A stretch of DNA of 64,000 nt from JBGCEZ01 sp045106735 (GTDB lineage Bacteria; Planctomycetota; Phycisphaerae; Phycisphaerales; SM1A02), in the NCBI GenBank assembly GCA_045106735.1, contig JBGCEZ010000012.1, positions 124,001 to 188,000 on the forward strand. The letters run 5' to 3'. The notes below the pieces were generated by a model that saw only the letters and a list, made by a program, of their open reading frames with translations, had not been told where the DNA came from and made no database searches. Each line of letters starts with the position of its first letter. Position 1 is the first letter of the stretch. Below, in pieces: positions 1-8,826 of the stretch. The position numbers and the translations under genes were made by a program.

Positions 1-500
1 TACTCGATCGGGTCCTCGACGGTCACGATGTGGCGGTCGAGGTTCATGTTGATGTAGTCGATCATCGTGGCCAGCGACGTCGTCTTGCCCGAACCGGTCG
101 GCCCGGTCACCACGAACAGGCCGCGGGGCCGGCGAATCAGCTCCTTGCAGATGTCCGGCAGGCCGATCTGATCGAAGGTGAGCAGCTCATTGGGGATGAG
201 TCGCAGCACGAGCGACACGTCGCCACGCTGGCGGAAGGCGGACACGCGGAAGCGAGCCGCGTCGCCATAGGCGAAGCCGAAGTCGGTCGAGCCTTCTTCC
301 TGCAGCTCCTGCTGGCAGCGTTCGGGCGTGATCGACTTCATCAGCGCCATCGTGTCGTCGTTGTCGAGGACCTTCGTGTCCACGTTGCGGAGCGAGCCGC
401 TCAGGCGCAGCGTCGGCTTTCGGCCGGTGGCCAGGTGCAAGTCGGACGCACCGGCCCGGATCACGGTGTCGAGGAGCCGGTCGATCTGAATCGTGGACAT
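1..500 (-). CDS. pilT: Type IV pilus retraction ATPase PilT (3' end outside window)
   Basis: Cytoplasmic hexameric AAA-type ATPase that powers type IV pilus retraction and twitching motility. Only the first 166 residues are in the window; the frame is still open at base 1. Visible are the N-terminal PAS-like part beginning MSTIQIDRLL, the conserved GASDLHL stretch (residues 17-23), the Walker A motif GPTGSGKTT (about 133-141) and the Asp-box motif VEDPIE (161-166). The gene lies 90 nt downstream of pilB on the same strand, so the two probably form one operon. The ATG at 498-500 is chosen because PilT proteins start just before the ASDLH region. It could be a PilU paralogue, which this fragment cannot separate from PilT. 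Family assignment is firm. Confidence 0.93.
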   Translation of the reverse strand, partial: MSTIQIDRLLDTVIRAGASDLHLATGRKPTLRLSGSLRNVDTKVLDNDDTMALMKSITPERCQQELQEEGSTDFGFAYGDAARFRVSAFRQRGDVSLVLRLIPNELLTFDQIGLPDICKELIRRPRGLFVVTGPTGSGKTTSLATMIDYINMNLDRHIVTVEDPIE

Positions 501-590
501 GGGGCGGGGTTCCTGCCGCGCGGACGACGCGCCGGTGAAGCTTCAATCATGGATGTCCGGACGGCCCAACCGGCCGCCGCGGACGCGAGG

Positions 591-2330
591 TCAAATGTCG
601 ACGTTGGTGTCGACGAGCGTGTCGGCCTGGGCGAAGCGAGCGACTTCGGCCGGCGTGGTGGTGCCGTTCAAGGCCTTGATCTTGCCGTCGTCCACCAGGC
701 TCTTCATGCCATTGCGGATCGCGGCGGCCCGGATGACGTCGATGCCCGAGCGAGCGAAGGCCAGCTCGCGAATCTCCGAGTTCATCCGCAGCATCTCGAA
801 GATCGCCTTGCGGCCCTTGAAGCCGACGTTGTTGCAGTGGCTGCAGCCGACGGGACGGTACACGTTCTTGTCGCCGCCGAGATCTTCCGGCTCGATGCCG
901 ATCAAGCGCAGCATCTTGGGATCGACGGAGTCGTCGACCTCGCGGCACTTGTCGCACAGCACGCGCACCAGTCGCTGGGCCATGATCGCCTGAATGGACG
1001 ACGCCACGAGGAAGGGCTTCACGCCCATGTCGATCATTCGGGTGATCGCCGAGGGGGCGTCGTTGGTGTGCAAGGTCGAGAACACCAAGTGACCGGTCAG
1101 CGATGCCTGCACCGCGATTTCGGCGACCTCGCGGTCACGAATCTCACCGACGAGGATGATGTTCGGGGCCTGACGCAGCATCGATCGAAGAATCGACGGG
1201 AAGGTCAGTCCGATCGCGTCGCGGACCTGGCACTGGTTGATGCCGTTGAAGTTGTATTCAACCGGATCTTCGGCCGTGATGATCTTGCGGTCGGGACGGT
1301 TCAGGGTGTCGAGCGCCGAATACAGCGTCGTCGTCTTGCCCGAACCGGTCGGCCCGGTCACCAAGAAGATGCCGTTGGGACGGCGAATGATCTTGTTGAA
1401 CTCGTCGAGGTTCTCCTTCTCGAATCCCAGGTTGACCAGGCCGATCTTGACCGAGTCGGGACGGAGAATTCGGAGCACCACGGACTCGCCGTGGTACGCC
1501 GGGCAGGAGCTGACGCGAAAGTCGATCTTGGTGCCGTCCACATCCATCTTGATGCGGCCGTCCTGCGGAATGCGCCGTTCTGCGATGTTCACGCCGGCCA
1601 TCAGCTTGAGGCGAGCGAGCAAGGCGGACTGCATGCGCTTGGGCAGGTTGTCACGGACGTGGCACACACCGTCGATGCGGTAGCGCAGCATCACGCGGTC
1701 GGCCATCGGCTCGATGTGGATGTCCGAGGCGCGGCCGCGAACGGCTTCGATGATGATCCGCGACACGAGGCGGATGATCGGCGCGTCATCGCCCGAGATA
1801 TCGATCGACGAGTCGACGGACTTGTCCATCGTGACGTCGACCGAGTCGGTGACGAGCGAGTCCTCGGTGAACATCTTGCTCGCCGCGCCGCCGCCGCCCG
1901 AACCTTGGTCCAGGTAGCTGCGGATCGCATCGGGTGATGCGATGGCGGTGACGATCTCGGTGTTGAGCCGGAATCGGAGCAGGTCGAGCAACTCCAGGTC
2001 CATCGGGTCGGCGATGGCCAGACGGAGGCGCCCGCCCTGCTTCCCGAGCGGCAGCACGAGGTGCTTCTTGGCCACGTCCGAGGGCACGAGCGTCATGTCG
2101 ATCGCGCCGCGGATGGACTCGTCGTCCACGTCGACAAACTCCATGTCGAACTGGGCGGCCAGGGCCTTGGCGACATCGCGGTCGGTCACCAGCCCGGCTT
2201 CCGTGATCGCCTCGCCGAACCGCTTGCCGGATCCCTTGGCCTGTTCCAGCACCTGGGTCACCTGGGCGTCCGTGACGAGGCCCCATTCGACGAGGATCTC
2301 GCCGAGCTTCTTTCGCTGCTTGCGTGCCAT
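591..2330 (-). CDS. pilB: Type IV pilus assembly / type II secretion ATPase (PilB/GspE)
   Basis: Cytoplasmic ATPase that drives pilus extension or type II secretion. The 579-residue protein has an N-terminal GspE_N (MshE-type) domain (residues about 5-140), Walker A GPTGSGKTT (326-334), Walker B IILVGEIRD (391-399) and two zinc cysteine pairs, CDKC (459-462) and CSHC (496-499), as in PilB and GspE. I chose the ATG at 2328-2330, which has AGGAG about 12 nt upstream and begins directly at the domain. An in-frame GTG at 2402 would add 24 proline-rich residues but has no ribosome binding site. The pilT gene next door favours PilB over GspE. A glycine-rich linker (about 143-149) separates the N-terminal and ATPase parts. 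MshE-type N domains in some relatives bind c-di-GMP; I have not verified the binding residues here. Confidence 0.93.
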   Translation of the reverse strand: MARKQRKKLGEILVEWGLVTDAQVTQVLEQAKGSGKRFGEAITEAGLVTDRDVAKALAAQFDMEFVDVDDESIRGAIDMTLVPSDVAKKHLVLPLGKQGGRLRLAIADPMDLELLDLLRFRLNTEIVTAIASPDAIRSYLDQGSGGGGAASKMFTEDSLVTDSVDVTMDKSVDSSIDISGDDAPIIRLVSRIIIEAVRGRASDIHIEPMADRVMLRYRIDGVCHVRDNLPKRMQSALLARLKLMAGVNIAERRIPQDGRIKMDVDGTKIDFRVSSCPAYHGESVVLRILRPDSVKIGLVNLGFEKENLDEFNKIIRRPNGIFLVTGPTGSGKTTTLYSALDTLNRPDRKIITAEDPVEYNFNGINQCQVRDAIGLTFPSILRSMLRQAPNIILVGEIRDREVAEIAVQASLTGHLVFSTLHTNDAPSAITRMIDMGVKPFLVASSIQAIMAQRLVRVLCDKCREVDDSVDPKMLRLIGIEPEDLGGDKNVYRPVGCSHCNNVGFKGRKAIFEMLRMNSEIRELAFARSGIDVIRAAAIRNGMKSLVDDGKIKALNGTTTPAEVARFAQADTLVDTNVDI

Positions 2331-2543
2331 GCGCCGTGGGGTCTCCTGGAGGGCCGGCGGAAAGGCGGGCCGGGGATGGGGGTTCGGGACCTGATTGGCC
2401 ACGAGCCGTCAGAGCGGAGCAAAGGGCCCCGGTCGGGAGCCGCGTAGTATGGGTGCCTCCACGGGGGGTGGCAACCGACGATCGGCCGACGCCGGTGCCC
2501 GGACGCCTCCCGGCCCCTTCCCCCGCTTGCCTGAGTCCCCACG

Positions 2544-3260
2544 ATGACCACCGTCAGGACGGTCCCGCGACTCCTCGTGACCGCCGGCCCCACGCAGGAA
2601 CCGATTGATGCGGTCCGCTACATCGGCAACCGATCCTCGGGCCGGATGGGCTGGGCGATCGCCCGGGCCGCGGCCGAGGCCGGCCACCCGGTGACCCTGC
2701 TGTTCGGGCCGGGAACCCCGCCGCCGGCAGACGGACGCCCGGAGGACCAGGCGAGGGCCGATTCGCGGATGAACGTCGTTCGGTTCCGAAGCACCGCGGA
2801 CCTGGAGGCCGAGCTTGCCGAACATTGGCCCGCCCACGACGTCCTGATCATGGCCGCGGCGGTGGCCGACTACCGGCCGATCCAGCCGGCCGAGGGCGGG
2901 AAACTCCGCCGGACCGAGGCCGGGCTCACGATTGAACTCGAGTCGACGCCCGATCTGCTGGCCGGGGCCTCGGCCGCGAGCCGGCCAGATCAGACGCGGG
3001 TCGGCTTCGCCCTGGAGCCCCGCGATCGCCTGGACGCATCGGCCCGGGCCAAACTCGTCCGCAAGGATGTCCACGCGATCGTGGCCAACCCACTGGAAAC
3101 GATGGATGCGTCGACGGTGGAAGGCGTCCTGGTTATGCCCGATGGGGTGCAGCGGCCGCCGGAGCCGACGATGGACAAGCAGGCGTTCGCCAGGTGGCTG
3201 ATCGCGTCCGTCGTCGAGCTGCACGCCGTACGCCTTTCCGCGATTCACCGCGGGCCGTAG
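2544..3260 (+). CDS. coaB: Phosphopantothenoylcysteine synthetase (stand-alone CoaB)
   Basis: Joins 4'-phosphopantothenate to cysteine in coenzyme A synthesis. The 238-residue protein matches only the C-terminal half of the usual CoaBC fusion: TAGPTQEPIDAVRYIGNRSSG (start at residue 12, nucleotide-binding loop), the MAAAVADYRP motif (about residues 110-119), and the later IVANPL segment where the family has its conserved Asn. The flavin-dependent decarboxylase half (CoaC) is absent, so it must be encoded elsewhere. The gene is divergent from pilB across about 210 nt. Its 3' end overlaps the convergent lipoprotein gene by 16 nt. The start is the first ATG before the nucleotide-binding loop; its Shine-Dalgarno is weak. 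Confidence 0.87.
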   Translation: MTTVRTVPRLLVTAGPTQEPIDAVRYIGNRSSGRMGWAIARAAAEAGHPVTLLFGPGTPPPADGRPEDQARADSRMNVVRFRSTADLEAELAEHWPAHDVLIMAAAVADYRPIQPAEGGKLRRTEAGLTIELESTPDLLAGASAASRPDQTRVGFALEPRDRLDASARAKLVRKDVHAIVANPLETMDASTVEGVLVMPDGVQRPPEPTMDKQAFARWLIASVVELHAVRLSAIHRGP

Positions 3261-4561
3261 CGCTCAAGGGCGATGGCCGCGAGCTTCTCGAGCATCCGCT
3301 GGCTCTCTTCGGCCACGCCCGATCGCAGTTCGCCCAAGTAGCGAGCCTGTTCGCCGCGTTCCTTCCGCTGGCGAATCCCGATTTCCAGCGTGCGCCACAC
3401 TTCAGTTTCGTAGAGCGATTGGCCTTCTGGCGTCTCGACGGCCGAAACGTGGAACCAAAGCTGCGAGCTCGAAAGCTTGAGCGGCCCCGACCAGTCCCCG
3501 GGACGCTCAAAGTCCGTGAGGAAGGGCTGGATCGCCTCGGCGAAATCGCCACCGGCAAGCTCATTCGGCGGCAAGTCGTAGGTCCCGAAGTCGTCGTACG
3601 CCACGCCCCGCTCGCCAACCAACGACTCGGCCACGTCCTCGAAGGAGGACCCGGACGCGATGCCGCGCTCGAACGCCACGACCGCTTCGGCGTTGCGATT
3701 GGAAATGCGCAGTCGTTTGAGGGTGGTCCGCGGCGGCGGGTTGAACTCGTCGTAGCGGCGACGGTACTCGCGCTCGATTTCGCGGGTCGACACCGTGATG
3801 CGCGGTGCGATGCGCTCGCGGATCAGTCGCAGCACGAGCTGTTCGTCGACGGTGCGCCGGGCCTTTTCGTCCAACGTGAGATTTTCTTCTTCGAGCAAAC
3901 GCCGCTCGGATTCTTCGCGGCTCGCGCCAAGGCGGGCGGCCTCGCGGGCCTGCACGTCCTGGAAGAAGAACCGCAGCCCCTGCGACTCTTCGATGGAGAG
4001 ACTCGAGTTCGCCTCGGCCAGGAGCAACGACTCGTCGACCAGGCGACGAAGTTCGTTGGCGACGACTTCTCCGGCGGCCTGGAAGTAGGCGGCACGGGAT
4101 TCGGCCTGCCGCGCGATCGCCTGCAGCTGGTCGGCGATCGGGGCGAAAAATTCGTCGGCAAAGATCGGGCGGCCGTTGATCTGACCGACCATCGCGTCGA
4201 CCACGAGCCGGTCGCCCGGTTCGATCGTCGCCACGGGTGGGAGCGGACCGGCGGGTACGCCGCCGCCACCGTTGGCCGCGGCGCCTGCGTTCATGGAGCC
4301 GGCCTGGGATCCGCCCTGGCCACCAGCCGCGACATCGCCCGCGACGCCGGCGGCCCCACCGGCTGAACCCCGGGCAGCAGTTCCGGCCGCGGCCACGGCG
4401 CCCGCGTCACTGGCGACCGTGCCGGCGGGCCCGATGAATGCCGACAGCGAGACCGGCGGCCCGTCGGCGGTGCGAACCTGTTGCCCGCAGCCGGCGAGGG
4501 CGAGCACCACGACGGACGAACCGAGCGCGAGCCCGAGCAGCGGAATCGAATGGTGCGACAT
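3245..4561 (-). CDS. Lipoprotein with SurA/PrsA-like peptidyl-prolyl isomerase architecture
   Basis: Probable membrane-anchored periplasmic chaperone. The 438-residue protein starts with a lipoprotein signal peptide; the lipobox is LAGC with Cys25. An Ala/Gly-rich linker (about 30-100) follows, then a SurA-N-like helical region that begins VVDAMVGQINGRPIFADEF (a fold entry typical of SurA and PrsA), with many charged helices including REIEREYRRRYDEFNPP. The C-terminal part resembles a degenerate parvulin (PpiC) domain: FEDVAESL and then LPPNELAGGDFAEAIQPF. Classical parvulin catalytic residues are not clearly recognisable, so isomerase activity is unproven. ATG at 4559-4561 with GGAG 11 nt upstream. 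Class assignment is moderately sure; the substrate is unknown. Confidence 0.62.
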   Translation of the reverse strand: MSHHSIPLLGLALGSSVVVLALAGCGQQVRTADGPPVSLSAFIGPAGTVASDAGAVAAAGTAARGSAGGAAGVAGDVAAGGQGGSQAGSMNAGAAANGGGGVPAGPLPPVATIEPGDRLVVDAMVGQINGRPIFADEFFAPIADQLQAIARQAESRAAYFQAAGEVVANELRRLVDESLLLAEANSSLSIEESQGLRFFFQDVQAREAARLGASREESERRLLEEENLTLDEKARRTVDEQLVLRLIRERIAPRITVSTREIEREYRRRYDEFNPPPRTTLKRLRISNRNAEAVVAFERGIASGSSFEDVAESLVGERGVAYDDFGTYDLPPNELAGGDFAEAIQPFLTDFERPGDWSGPLKLSSSQLWFHVSAVETPEGQSLYETEVWRTLEIGIRQRKERGEQARYLGELRSGVAEESQRMLEKLAAIALERYGPR

Positions 4562-4734
4562 GTCGCCGAAAACTCCGAAGCGGAAGCAGGAGGCGTGCCC
4601 ACCACCGCGGGCTGAACGCCGGACGAACCTATACTACGGACTTGGTGAAGACGCCTCGTCGTTCACCGTTCCGGCGCCTGCGCGCCGTCACCCCACCGCC
4701 CGGGCTGATCCCTGCCCCGGCGAAGGACACCACG

Positions 4735-5244
4735 ATGAGCAGCCTGCCTCCCGACTCCGACACGCCCTCGCTCCACATCGACTCCGACTGGAAGGCCCAG
4801 GCCCAAGCGGAGAAGGACCGTCTGGCGGCCGAGGAAGCCCGGCGAGCGGCGGAAGCCGAGGAACGCGGTGGCGCTCCCGGGGAAATGCCCCCGGCCGACT
4901 TCCGCGGGCTGATCGGAATCCTGGCCAACCAAGCCCTCATGGGCCTCGGCACCATGACCGACCCCAACAGCGGCGGCCTGGTGGTCGACCTCGACATGTC
5001 GCGCTTTGCGATCGACCTGCTCAGCGTGCTCGAGGAAAAGAGCGAAGGCAACCGCACGGAAGAAGAGTCGACCGAGCTGACCCAGGCTCTGGCCGCCCTG
5101 CGTGGCCGATTCGTCGAAGTCCAGCAGCTCGTGGCCCAGCAAATGGCCAGCGGCGCGGCCGGACCCGGCGGGATGCCCGGCCCCGGTGGGATGCCCGGCG
5201 GCGGCGGCGCGGCCCCGAGCGGCCTGATCGATCCGACGGCCTGA
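4735..5244 (+). CDS. DUF1844 family protein
   Basis: Small (169 aa) cytoplasmic protein of unknown function. The central segment about residues 55-135 (DFRGLIGILANQALMGLG, then LVVDLDMSRFAIDLLSVLEEK) matches the DUF1844 family, common in planctomycetes and related phyla. It is preceded by an Ala/Glu-rich helix that looks like a short coiled coil (residues 18-45) and followed by a GGMPGPGGMPGGGG tail. I chose the ATG at 4735, which has GAAGGA 7 nt upstream. The frame is open further upstream, but that extension has no domain similarity. No function can be inferred from neighbours: the next gene in the same direction is sdhC, more than 400 nt away. Confidence 0.75.
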   Translation: MSSLPPDSDTPSLHIDSDWKAQAQAEKDRLAAEEARRAAEAEERGGAPGEMPPADFRGLIGILANQALMGLGTMTDPNSGGLVVDLDMSRFAIDLLSVLEEKSEGNRTEEESTELTQALAALRGRFVEVQQLVAQQMASGAAGPGGMPGPGGMPGGGGAAPSGLIDPTA

Positions 5245-5672
5245 ATTGGAAGTCGCCCACCGGGCAAGCTGATGGGCGGGCCGCGGGCCGCGGGCATCGA
5301 GCCGGCGTCGAGCTGGCAACGGGCCGGCATCGAGCCGGCAATCCGCAGCCAATCAACCACCAACTGGCTCCCAAAGGCCAGCCCGATGGCCTGTACCCGC
5401 ACGTTCCCCGAACGCCCGGGTGAATCCCTGGCCCACGGCCAATCGGGTCTGGGGGTACACTTCGGGCCCTTGAAACGCCGTCCGGTCCCACCTGGCGGCC
5501 CTGGGAACCCCGTCGGAGGTCGAACGGCCCCCGTACACGCTGGACCGCGTCGTCGGCGCGGAATACCCTTGAGTCCGGCTCCCGATGGTTCGATCCAGCG
5601 GGTGGACCGGGCCCTCATTCGTCACCGCGGACGGGTGCAGGACGAGTCCCGTCCGCTCCGACCGTCGAAGGG
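5245..5672. other. Intergenic region upstream of sdhC with a 14-nt repeat
   Basis: This 428-nt stretch carries no convincing gene. Near its start are three close copies of a 14-nt motif GGC(A/G)TCGAGC(C/T)GGC at 5293-5306, 5304-5317 and 5326-5339. It must contain the promoter of the sdhC-sdhA operon, but I see no convincing -35/-10 pair. Confidence 0.4.
5293..5339. repeat. Three copies of a 14-nt motif GGCRTCGAGCYGGC
   Basis: Two copies are identical (GGCATCGAGCCGGC at 5293-5306 and 5326-5339) and the middle one differs at two positions (5304-5317). A 17-nt relative GCCGACGTCGAGCTGGC occurs in the intergenic region near 11376-11392, so this may be a dispersed intergenic element. Confidence 0.55.
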
Positions 5673-6536
5673 ATGCGATCCGTGGCCACTCCGAGCCAGT
5701 CCTTTCTTGACCGGCACTACTTCCTGCTCCGGCGGCTTCACTCGCTCAGCGGCGTGTTTCCGATCGGGCTGTTCCTCTTTCCGCACCTGACGACGAACTC
5801 GTCAATCGTGTGGGGCGAGAAGTTGAACAAGCCGGGCGTCGACCTCGACGCACTCGCCGCCGCCGGCCACTCGGCCCACGCGGGCGTCGAGACCTTCCAG
5901 CACGAAGTTGAGTTCATTCACAACCTGCCGGCCTTGGTCTTGATCGAGTTCGGCGTGTTGTTCCTGCCGATTGCGTTCCACGCGATCCTCGGCATCTGGT
6001 TCGCCAGCAGCGGGCGCTACAACGTCGACCGCTACACGTACCAGAACAACTGGCGCTACACGCTGCAGCGGATGACCGGCTACCTCGGCGTCATCTTCAT
6101 CTTTCTGCACATCACCAGCCTGCGATTCGGCTGGACGTATGGCGGACTGATGCCGGAGTTCGATCCCCACGCCGCTTCGTCAAGCCTGGCCGTGCACATG
6201 CAAGAGGGCAAGCTCGGGTACTTCATCCCGGTCTTCTACCTGGTCAGCGTGCTCGCCTTGGTCTTCCACTTTGCCAACGGGCTGTGGACGGCGGCGATCA
6301 CCTGGGGGCTCACCGTGTCGACCGCGGCGCAGAAGCGCTGGGGTTGGGTGTGTACCGCCATTGGCGTGATGCTCGCCGGTGCCGGCGTGACCGCGATCGC
6401 CGGCTACACGCTGCTGGACATCGACCAGGCCCGGGCGATCGAGGAGCTCATGCATTCCTCCTCGCAAGAGGCGATGGTTGCCCCCGAGGGGACGCCCACC
6501 GCCAGCCAAGCGGTTCCCGCCCTTCCTGGCACCTGA
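5673..6536 (+). CDS. sdhC: Succinate dehydrogenase cytochrome b subunit (b558 type)
   Basis: Membrane anchor of succinate dehydrogenase/fumarate reductase (complex II), passing electrons to quinone through haem b. The 287-residue protein has about five membrane spans and the histidine pattern of the b558 family: RLHSLSG (near residue 22), LFPHLTTN, AFHAILG, FLHITSLRF and VFHFANGLWTAAITWG. The ATG at 5673 follows GAAGG very closely; a GTG at 5682 is a possible alternative with better spacing. The C-terminal ~40 residues form a polar tail not needed for the fold. The gene is followed by sdhA after about 95 nt in the same direction. Confidence 0.9.
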   Translation: MRSVATPSQSFLDRHYFLLRRLHSLSGVFPIGLFLFPHLTTNSSIVWGEKLNKPGVDLDALAAAGHSAHAGVETFQHEVEFIHNLPALVLIEFGVLFLPIAFHAILGIWFASSGRYNVDRYTYQNNWRYTLQRMTGYLGVIFIFLHITSLRFGWTYGGLMPEFDPHAASSSLAVHMQEGKLGYFIPVFYLVSVLALVFHFANGLWTAAITWGLTVSTAAQKRWGWVCTAIGVMLAGAGVTAIAGYTLLDIDQARAIEELMHSSSQEAMVAPEGTPTASQAVPALPGT

Positions 6537-6632
6537 CCCGCTCGCCATCGACTGATTCCGCCGGCTGATTTGCCGGCTCGCCGGCCGCGACCCATGGAGT
6601 CCGCCGGGCAATTTTCAAAGGGTGTTCCTCCC

Positions 6633-8576
6633 ATGGTCACGAACGGTCACAACGGACAACAGCGCGTCATCGTCGTCGGCGGTGGACTGGCTGGCCTGGC
6701 CGCGTCCATTCGCGTCGCCGAATCCGGGCTTCCCGTGGATCTGTTCTCGCTCGTCCCGGTGAAGCGCTCGCACAGCGTGTGCGCCCAGGGCGGGATCAAC
6801 GCGTGCAATGACATCGCCCGCCAGCAGGGTTACTCGGAGTACCAGCACTTCGACGAGACGCTGTACGGCGGCGACTTCCTGCAGCACCAGCCGCCCGTCT
6901 ACGAGATGACGCACTGGGCGCCCAAGATCATCGACCTGCTCGACCGCATGGGCGTGCCCTTCAACCGCACGCCGGAAGGCCAGCGCGACCTCCGCCTCTT
7001 TGGCGGTTCGCTCTTCAAGCGCACCCACTTCGCCGGCGCGACCACCGGGCAGCAGCTCCTGTACGCCCTGGACGAGCAGACCCGTCGCTGGGAAGCCGAA
7101 GGACGCGTCAACAAGTACGAACACTGGGAGTTCCTCGGCCCGATTCTCGATGACGACGGCGTCTGCCGCGGCATCGTGGCCCAGGACCTGCGCTCGATGC
7201 AGATCCGCAGCTTCCGCGGCGACGCGGTGGTCATGGCCACCGGCGGACCTGGCCTGGTCTTTGGCAAGAGCACCAACTCCGTGATGTGCACCGGCGCGGC
7301 TGCGGCCCGCTGCTACCGCGCGGGCGCCAACTACGGCAACGGCGAGTTCATCCAGGTCCACCCGACGGCCATTCCCGGCGCCGACAAGCTGCGGCTCATG
7401 AGTGAGTCGGCCCGCGGCGAAGGCGGTCGCGTCTGGGTGCCGCGCAAGGCCGGCGACGCCCGCAAGCCCGTGGACATTCCCGAGCCCGAGCGCTTCTACT
7501 TCCTGGAAGAGAAGTACCCGGCGTACGGCAACCTTGTCCCGCGCGACATCGCCACCCGCGAGATCTTCGACATCTGCGTGAACCAAGGCATGGGCGTTGG
7601 CGGCGGCAACATGGTCTACCTCGACCTGACGCACAAGCCGGCCGAGTACCTCGAGCGCAAGCTCGGCGGCATCCTCGAGATTTATCGCAAGTTCGTCGGC
7701 GACGATCCCGTCAAGACGCCCATGAAGATCTTCCCGGGCGTTCACTACTCGATGGGCGGCCTCTGGACGACGTACACCCCGGCCGAAGACGGCAAGGGCA
7801 TGGAGCACGGCGCGCCGAACTCCATGATGACCAACATCCAAGGCCTGTATGCCTTTGGCGAGGTCAACTACCAGTACCACGGCGGCACGCGGCTCGGGGC
7901 GAACGCCCTGCTCTCGTGCACCTTTGATGGACTGTTCTGCGGGCTCGGCGTCGCGAACTACGTACGCGAAGTCGCGTCCACCACGCCCGCCCCGGCCAGC
8001 GTGTACGACGCGGCCCGGGACGCCCAGGAAGCCGAGCAGAAACTGCTCATCGATGGCCAGGGCGACGAGAACCCCTACGTCATCGGCAAGGAACTCGGCG
8101 ACGAGATGACCGCCTGCTCAACCGTCGTCAAGACGGAGGATCGCATGCTGCAAGGCATGGAGAAGATCCAGGAGCTCAAGGACCGCTCGCACCGCATGCG
8201 GCTCAGTGACACCGGCCTGTGGACGAATCAGAACCTCTCGCACGGCCGTGCGGTGCAGGACATGATCCGCCTCGGCGAAGCGATTCTCCAGGGCGGCATC
8301 GACCGCAAGGAATCGCGCGGCAGCCACTACCGCCTCGACTACCCCGAGCGGAACGACGAGCAGTTCCTCAAGACCACGGTGGCCAGCTACGACGCGGCTT
8401 CCGATCGTCCGACGATCAGTTGGGAAGAGGTCAACATCTCGCTCGTCGAGCCGCGGGCTCGCACGTACGGCGCGGTCGAGGTTTCGGCCGACGGCAAGAA
8501 GGACGACGCCGACGCCAAGGACGGAGCGGGCGCGGCGAGTGCCGCCGCGGTTCGTTCGCCGGACGCGAAAGACTGA
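6633..8576 (+). CDS. sdhA: Succinate dehydrogenase / fumarate reductase flavoprotein subunit
   Basis: Catalytic FAD subunit of complex II that oxidises succinate to fumarate. The 647-residue protein has the dinucleotide-binding motif VVGGGLAGLAAS near its start, the SHSVCAQGGINA segment whose His carries covalent FAD in the family, the HPTAIPG active-site region, and GGTRLGANALLSC near residue 420. I chose the ATG at 6633 (AAAGGG about 10 nt upstream, FAD motif begins directly); an in-frame ATG at 6570 would add 21 residues. The acidic Ala-rich tail (last about 30 residues) is an extra. The usual third gene, sdhB, is missing: a terminator follows at 8675 and the next gene is convergent. Confidence 0.94.
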   Translation: MVTNGHNGQQRVIVVGGGLAGLAASIRVAESGLPVDLFSLVPVKRSHSVCAQGGINACNDIARQQGYSEYQHFDETLYGGDFLQHQPPVYEMTHWAPKIIDLLDRMGVPFNRTPEGQRDLRLFGGSLFKRTHFAGATTGQQLLYALDEQTRRWEAEGRVNKYEHWEFLGPILDDDGVCRGIVAQDLRSMQIRSFRGDAVVMATGGPGLVFGKSTNSVMCTGAAAARCYRAGANYGNGEFIQVHPTAIPGADKLRLMSESARGEGGRVWVPRKAGDARKPVDIPEPERFYFLEEKYPAYGNLVPRDIATREIFDICVNQGMGVGGGNMVYLDLTHKPAEYLERKLGGILEIYRKFVGDDPVKTPMKIFPGVHYSMGGLWTTYTPAEDGKGMEHGAPNSMMTNIQGLYAFGEVNYQYHGGTRLGANALLSCTFDGLFCGLGVANYVREVASTTPAPASVYDAARDAQEAEQKLLIDGQGDENPYVIGKELGDEMTACSTVVKTEDRMLQGMEKIQELKDRSHRMRLSDTGLWTNQNLSHGRAVQDMIRLGEAILQGGIDRKESRGSHYRLDYPERNDEQFLKTTVASYDAASDRPTISWEEVNISLVEPRARTYGAVEVSADGKKDDADAKDGAGAASAAAVRSPDAKD

Positions 8577-8674
8577 TCGCCGGCCGGGCCTGCAAGTCCG
8601 CGAAGGAGGCGATCGAGCCTCCGGGGCGACCGCATGACGCCACCGTCCGACACAGCCGAGCCGATGAACGACAC

Positions 8675-8706
8675 GCCCGCCGGGATGCTTCCCGGCGGGC
8701 GTTTTT
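8675..8706 (+). terminator. Rho-independent terminator of sdhC-sdhA
   Basis: A perfect 11-bp stem GCCCGCCGGGA / TCCCGGCGGGC (8675-8685 and 8690-8700) closes a TGCT loop and is followed by GTTTTT. It lies about 100 nt after the sdhA stop codon and faces the convergent gene at 8827. Confidence 0.9.
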
Positions 8707-8826
8707 CATGACTCGTGCTGTGCGGTTCGGCGTCGTTGTCGCGCTTGCCGCTGTCGGCGTCGACGCTTCTGTCGCCGTTGTGGCCGAGAGCCCAACCGCG
8801 GTGCACGCCCGGGCGATCCGGCCCGC

